Source: Nitrospinota bacterium (GTDB taxonomy: Bacteria; Nitrospinota_A; UBA7883; JADGGD01). Taken from it: 8,635 nucleotides of DNA. The stretch is from contig JADGCD010000080.1 in the NCBI GenBank assembly GCA_015229165.1, positions 1 to 8,635 on the forward strand. The letters are read 5' to 3'. The notes under the pieces were generated by a model. The model had not been told where the DNA came from. It searched no databases and saw nothing but the letters and a program-made list of their open reading frames with translations. Every line of letters starts with the position of its first letter. Within the stretch, counting starts at the first letter, position 1. The position numbers and the translations under genes were made by a program. Of the stretch, positions 5,631 to 8,635 are shown piece by piece.

Positions 5631-5634
5631 ATAC
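5606..5634 (+). promoter_or_regulatory. Candidate promoter of the receiver-protein operon
   Basis: TTGTTA (5606-5611) and TAATAC (5629-5634) are 17 nt apart; the -10 is identical to that of ispB. Transcription would start near 5641, leaving a very short leader before the ATG at 5659. The TACCC / GGGTA inverted repeat fills the spacer and touches the -10. An alternative upstream promoter in the AT-rich stretch around 5498-5508 (TATATA) lacks a good -35. Confidence 0.45.
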
Positions 5635-5657
5635 TTCACCCAACCGAGGGGGTGAAG
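5634..5657 (+). promoter_or_regulatory. Hairpin at the ribosome binding site of the receiver protein
   Basis: CTTCACCC (5634-5641) pairs perfectly over 8 bp with GGGTGAAG (5650-5657), ending one base before the ATG. The Shine-Dalgarno GAGG (5646-5649) lies in the loop, and the G-run that continues it is in the stem. If the transcript begins upstream of 5634, this hairpin could limit ribosome access. If it begins near 5641, as the candidate promoter implies, the left arm is lost. Confidence 0.45.
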
Positions 5658-5658
5658 A

Positions 5659-6300
5659 ATGGCGAAATCGAAAAGCTCGCAGTTGTCGTTACGCGAGAAG
5701 TTCCACGACGTCAACAACGCCCTGCAGGGGCTCTCCAACCTGATCATCGCCCTGCGTCGGGATGAAACCTACACCCCCGAGATCGGCGATCTGCTGAGCG
5801 CCACCTTCGACCGGATCAAGGAGAGGGTGGAGGCCGCGCGGGCGGAGGCGATCGAGGGGATCGCCGCCCCGGCCCCGTCGTCCCGTCCTTCCGCGCCGGT
5901 ACGATTTCCGGTTCTCCTGGTCGATCCCGACCCGCTCTCGCGGCGGATGTCGGCGGCCCGTCTGAAGGCGCTCGGCTATGTCGCCGTGGCGGTGGACGGC
6001 GAGACGGCCGCCCTGGAGGAACTTTCGAGTGACCGGGGTATCCGGGCCGCAGTGGTCGATGCGGTCAATCCCGATTCGACAAGCCGCCTCTGCAAGAGCC
6101 TGCTCAGGGCCGCCCCCGATTTGGGGATCATATTCAGTTGTCACGAGTCGGTGTCGCCGCCCGATGCGACGCTTCTCGGTTTCACCCCCGTCGGCACCTT
6201 GCGCAAACCGCTCAAGGCTCACCGTGTTGCGGAATTGATGGCGCAGATCGGGAAATTCGACGAGGAGAAGGCCACCTTCTCCGCCAAAGGAGCCGATTGA
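5659..6300 (+). CDS. Histidine-box plus receiver-domain protein without kinase domain
   Basis: A 213-residue cytoplasmic protein with two parts. Residues 8-64 look like a two-helix dimerisation/phosphotransfer hairpin: KFHDVNNALQGL (14-25) has the HDxxN pattern of histidine boxes (H16) and recalls Spo0B's HDWMNKLQ. After a Pro/Ala linker (about 65-82), residues 83-198 form a receiver domain with D89 and D91 (LLVDPDP), phosphoacceptor D134 (VVDAVNP), S160 and K183 (RKP), so all key sites are kept. There is no HATPase domain and no DNA-binding domain. The stop overlaps the ATG of the next regulator by one base, so the two are almost certainly co-translated. I infer a phosphorelay intermediate or a phosphate sink. 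It could also be an inactive relic or an adaptor. No family name is known to me. Confidence 0.85.
   Translation: MAKSKSSQLSLREKFHDVNNALQGLSNLIIALRRDETYTPEIGDLLSATFDRIKERVEAARAEAIEGIAAPAPSSRPSAPVRFPVLLVDPDPLSRRMSAARLKALGYVAVAVDGETAALEELSSDRGIRAAVVDAVNPDSTSRLCKSLLRAAPDLGIIFSCHESVSPPDATLLGFTPVGTLRKPLKAHRVAELMAQIGKFDEEKATFSAKGAD
6286..6292 (+). promoter_or_regulatory. Shine-Dalgarno site of the response regulator
   Basis: AAAGGAG, 7 nt before the ATG at 6300 and inside the end of the preceding gene, decides the start of the response regulator. The frame is open upstream to 6138, but those starts lie in the previous gene and lack such a site. Confidence 0.85.
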
Positions 6301-7163
6301 TGAGCGAGCAAAAACCCCTCCCAAAACTGCTGGTCGTCGATGACGAACCGGAGCCGTGCGAGGCCATCGCCGACTATTTCCGCCGCATCGGACATAGCGT
6401 GCAGGTGGCGGGAAGCGGGGGAGAAGCCATCGACATCGCCCGTTCGTTCGGGCCGGACATCGTTTTCCTGGATGTCCGCCTTCCCGGCATGAGCGGCATC
6501 GAGACCCTCAGAGAGCTTAAACGGAGCCCGCGTGGTATGGAAGTGATCATGGTCACCGGCTTCGCCGACCTCGAGACCGCCGTCAGCGCCCTGCGCCACG
6601 GGGCGTGCGACTACCTTCGCAAGCCGTTCAACGATCTCGACCTGCTGGTGGCCTATGACCGGGCGGTGGAGCGGATCGACGACCGCCTGAACGCCCAGAA
6701 ATCGCTGGACGAGGCCAAGGCGGCCATCTCCGGTTTGGCGCGCTCATCGGTGGACGACCGGGAGAAGCTGCTGGCCCTGCTGCGGGACAAGCTCGAAAAC
6801 ATCGTCTATCCGCAACTCGAACAATTGACCCTCCAGGTGGCCGACGCTGGCACGCAGGAGGCGCTCCATTTCGTCCGCTACCTTCTCGACTCGATCATCC
6901 CCGGCACTTCGCGGGCCAGCAAACTCGACGAAATCATGATGAAGCTGACCCCCACCGAGCGCAACGTGGCCAAGATGCTTATCCAGGGAAAGAACCCGCA
7001 CGATATCGCCGTGGTGATGAACCGCTCGGTCGATACGATCTACACCCACCAGAAGCGGATTCGCAAGCGGTTGGGGCTGACCAATCTCTCCATTTCGCTT
7101 ACCAAGTATCTTCTTTCCCCCGTCCATGCCGACGGACCGGAGAGTTTACAGGAGCTTTGCTGA
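6300..7163 (+). CDS. Response regulator, receiver plus LuxR-type DNA-binding domain
   Basis: A 287-residue transcription regulator. The receiver (about 8-125) has D14-D15, phosphoacceptor D58 (FLDVRLPG), T86 and K108-P109, all intact. Residues 135-215 are a helical, coiled-coil-like linker (LRDKLENIVYPQLEQLTLQ region). The C-terminus (about 216-275) is a LuxR/NarL-type helix-turn-helix: LTPTERNVAKMLIQGK begins it and VDTIYTHQKRIRKRLGL contains the recognition helix. The helical linker joined to an LTPTE-type HTH resembles regulators I associate with deltaproteobacteria. The start is ATG at 6300, overlapping the stop of the upstream gene as TGATG. The gene converges with a hybrid kinase whose stop codon is 9 nt away. 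Likely targets include its own operon, given the TACCC heptamers at 5579-5630; that is inference. Confidence 0.92.
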   Translation: MSEQKPLPKLLVVDDEPEPCEAIADYFRRIGHSVQVAGSGGEAIDIARSFGPDIVFLDVRLPGMSGIETLRELKRSPRGMEVIMVTGFADLETAVSALRHGACDYLRKPFNDLDLLVAYDRAVERIDDRLNAQKSLDEAKAAISGLARSSVDDREKLLALLRDKLENIVYPQLEQLTLQVADAGTQEALHFVRYLLDSIIPGTSRASKLDEIMMKLTPTERNVAKMLIQGKNPHDIAVVMNRSVDTIYTHQKRIRKRLGLTNLSISLTKYLLSPVHADGPESLQELC

Positions 7164-7172
7164 CTTCCGACA

Positions 7173-8635
7173 TTATGTCTTCGGTTTGACCGGGCGTCCG
7201 GTCAGGGCCTCGACCAGCGCCTCCGGGCCGACAGGCTTGTAGAGGATGGCGTCCACCGCCTCCCGCTCTTCGGCGCTCCAGTCCTTGTCGGGGCTGAATC
7301 CGGTGCACAGAACCACCGGCAGGCTGGGGTGGCGTCTCTTTATCTTCCGGGCCAGATCAATGCCCGAACATTCGTTCATCGAAAGATCGGTCACCACACC
7401 GTCCAGCGTGTCGACCTCCCGTTCGAAGGCGGCCAGCATGGCGGTCGGAGAGGTGAACCCGACCGCCTCCACGCCGAACCGCTTGAGCATGATGACCATG
7501 GTGGTCACGATCAACTCCTCGTCGTCGAGGAAAAAGATGCGTAGCGGGCGCTCCCGAGTGGCGGGGGGGGGGAGGGGAATGACCGCCGGGCGGCTTTGCG
7601 TGGTGGGAAGGAGCAGACTGAAGCAGGCGCCCCGATCCCGGTCGGTCCGGAGGAGCAGCTCCCCTCCGTGGGCTTTGACGATCCCGTGGGCCACCGATAG
7701 GCCGAGCCCCTGTTGTCCCTGACGGGTGGTGAAAAAGGGATCGAAAATCCGGTCTCGCCAAGTGGGGGGAACCCCCGGACCGCTGTCCTCCACGTCGATC
7801 CGGGTCCACGACTCTCCCTTGGGGGCTGTCTCGTCAGGCGGAGGGGCGGGGGAGACGGTCACGGTGACGGTTCCCCGTTGGCCGACGGCGTCCAGGGCGT
7901 TTTGCAGCAGGTTGGCCACCGCATGGCGCAACTGGCCCGGGTCGGCTATCAGGGAGATGTCGCCGACCCGCTCGCACTGGTAGGCGAGCGTGACCGTCGC
8001 CGGCGCACGGGTGCGGAAGTCCTCGACCAACTCCGCAAGGACTTCGCACGGGTCGATGACCACCGACGATTCCAGCGACTGGCGGCTAAAGGCGAGGAGC
8101 CGTCGGAGACTGTCGCTCCCCCGGTTGATGGTGCCCCGCATCATGTCGAGATAGTCCCGATCCCTGGTTCCGGTCGGGCTCGATTCGGCGAGGATGTTCA
8201 CCAACCCCAGCAACTGCTGAAGGATATTGTTGAAGTCGTGGTTGATCCCTCCCGCCACCAGGCCGAGGCTTTCCAGCTTCTGGGCCTGACGGTAGCGGAT
8301 TTCGAGCTCCGCCCGTTCCCACTCCAGTTTCCGTTGCCGGGTGACGTCGTGGACCACCCCCACCAGCCCCACGATCTGCCCCCGCAGGTCCCGCTCCGCC
8401 TCCCCCTCGATGACGAGGCTGGCAGGCTCTTGGCGGCCGGTGTCGTAAGGGGTGTCGATGAAGATCGTTCCCGTTCCGTCGAGGGTTTCGTCGATCAGGG
8501 AGAGGAGCCGCTCCCGCTCCAGCGGGGGAACCCCGTCGAGGAAACCGTGGAGGGGCATGGAGGGGGGGGCGTCGGGGTCGTGGCCGATGATGCGCCAGCC
8601 CTGCTCCGACAGCTCCATCCGGTCGCTTTCGATGC
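7173..8635 (-). CDS. Hybrid sensor histidine kinase, N-terminus beyond the window
   Basis: The frame is open to the right edge. The first in-frame ATG (8618) would cut a PAS domain, so the true start is probably outside. Numbered from that methionine: the rest of a PAS domain and its PAC motif (GVVHDVTRQRKLE, 87-99), a short coiled coil, the histidine box GGINHDFNNIL (123-133, H127), the N box NLLQNALDA (236-244), G1 DSGPGVP (278-284), F box DPFFTT (293-298), and G2 QGLGLSV (303-309). A receiver follows, with D365-D366, phosphoacceptor D411, T439 and K461. All catalytic sites look intact. It is the only ATP-binding kinase in the locus and converges on the response regulator. The HDFNN box is similar to HDVNN in the small receiver protein. 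The input signal is unknown because the sensor part is not visible. Confidence 0.93.
   Translation of the reverse strand, partial: IESDRMELSEQGWRIIGHDPDAPPSMPLHGFLDGVPPLERERLLSLIDETLDGTGTIFIDTPYDTGRQEPASLVIEGEAERDLRGQIVGLVGVVHDVTRQRKLEWERAELEIRYRQAQKLESLGLVAGGINHDFNNILQQLLGLVNILAESSPTGTRDRDYLDMMRGTINRGSDSLRRLLAFSRQSLESSVVIDPCEVLAELVEDFRTRAPATVTLAYQCERVGDISLIADPGQLRHAVANLLQNALDAVGQRGTVTVTVSPAPPPDETAPKGESWTRIDVEDSGPGVPPTWRDRIFDPFFTTRQGQQGLGLSVAHGIVKAHGGELLLRTDRDRGACFSLLLPTTQSRPAVIPLPPPATRERPLRIFFLDDEELIVTTMVIMLKRFGVEAVGFTSPTAMLAAFEREVDTLDGVVTDLSMNECSGIDLARKIKRRHPSLPVVLCTGFSPDKDWSAEEREAVDAILYKPVGPEALVEALTGRPVKPKT

Noticed and set aside
5541..5640. A c-di-GMP (GEMM-type) riboswitch in the spacer after bioB
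   Set aside because: Some short strings are reminiscent, but the conserved GEMM core and receptor pairing could not be aligned.
6138..6299. Extended N-terminus of the response regulator from an ATG at 6138
   Set aside because: The extra segment lies wholly within the preceding gene in another frame. The receiver domain and the AAAGGAG site both fit the ATG at 6300.
7188..7203. Perfect GACCGG-GCGT-CCGGTC hairpin at the 3' end of the hybrid kinase gene
   Set aside because: It is inside the coding region, and neither strand has a T-tract after it, so it is not called a terminator.

Overview
The window is a dense, GC-rich bacterial chromosome segment. It holds 11 protein genes, two of them cut by the window edges, with short intergenic gaps. 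I infer a member of the former Deltaproteobacteria, most likely the Desulfuromonadota/Geobacter side. The reasons are the F0 ATP synthase genes standing apart from any F1 genes, the style of the BioB protein, an octaprenyl-type synthase, and a response regulator with a LuxR-type C-terminus of a kind I associate with that group. No genus can be named from the sequence.

Left part (1-4337, all on the minus strand, so read from right to left). A long-chain polyprenyl diphosphate synthase (ispB-like, 3336-4337) has its own strong promoter. It is followed by an F0 ATP synthase operon: atpZ-like, atpI-like, atpB (subunit a) and atpE (subunit c), from a second clear promoter at 3294-3322. The first three genes are joined by ATGA overlaps. 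After atpE comes a 12-bp perfect terminator hairpin, then a solitary NuoE-like [2Fe-2S] protein gene with its own terminator. Last is the 5' part of ffh (SRP GTPase), with a promoter embedded in an inverted repeat. The genes concern quinone side-chain synthesis, proton-driven ATP synthesis, NADH-linked electron transfer and membrane protein targeting.

Middle (4475-5488, plus strand). bioB (biotin synthase) is divergent from ispB. Its radical-SAM cluster motif is intact, but the residue matching E. coli Cys97, a ligand of the auxiliary cluster, is glycine.

Right part (5489-8635). This is a two-component signalling locus. A 170-base AT-richer spacer carries several inverted repeats and NarL-like TACCC heptamers. 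It precedes a small protein that joins a histidine-containing helical hairpin (HDVNN) to a receiver domain and has no ATP-binding kinase domain. Overlapping it by one base is a receiver-LuxR response regulator. Converging on the pair from the right edge is a hybrid histidine kinase (PAS remnant, HDFNN histidine box, HATPase, receiver). Together they contain three receiver domains and two histidine boxes but only one kinase catalytic domain. This suggests a branched phosphorelay and is the most unusual content of the window.

No rRNA, tRNA, CRISPR array, insertion sequence or prophage gene was seen, and no gene-free stretch exceeds 300 bases.
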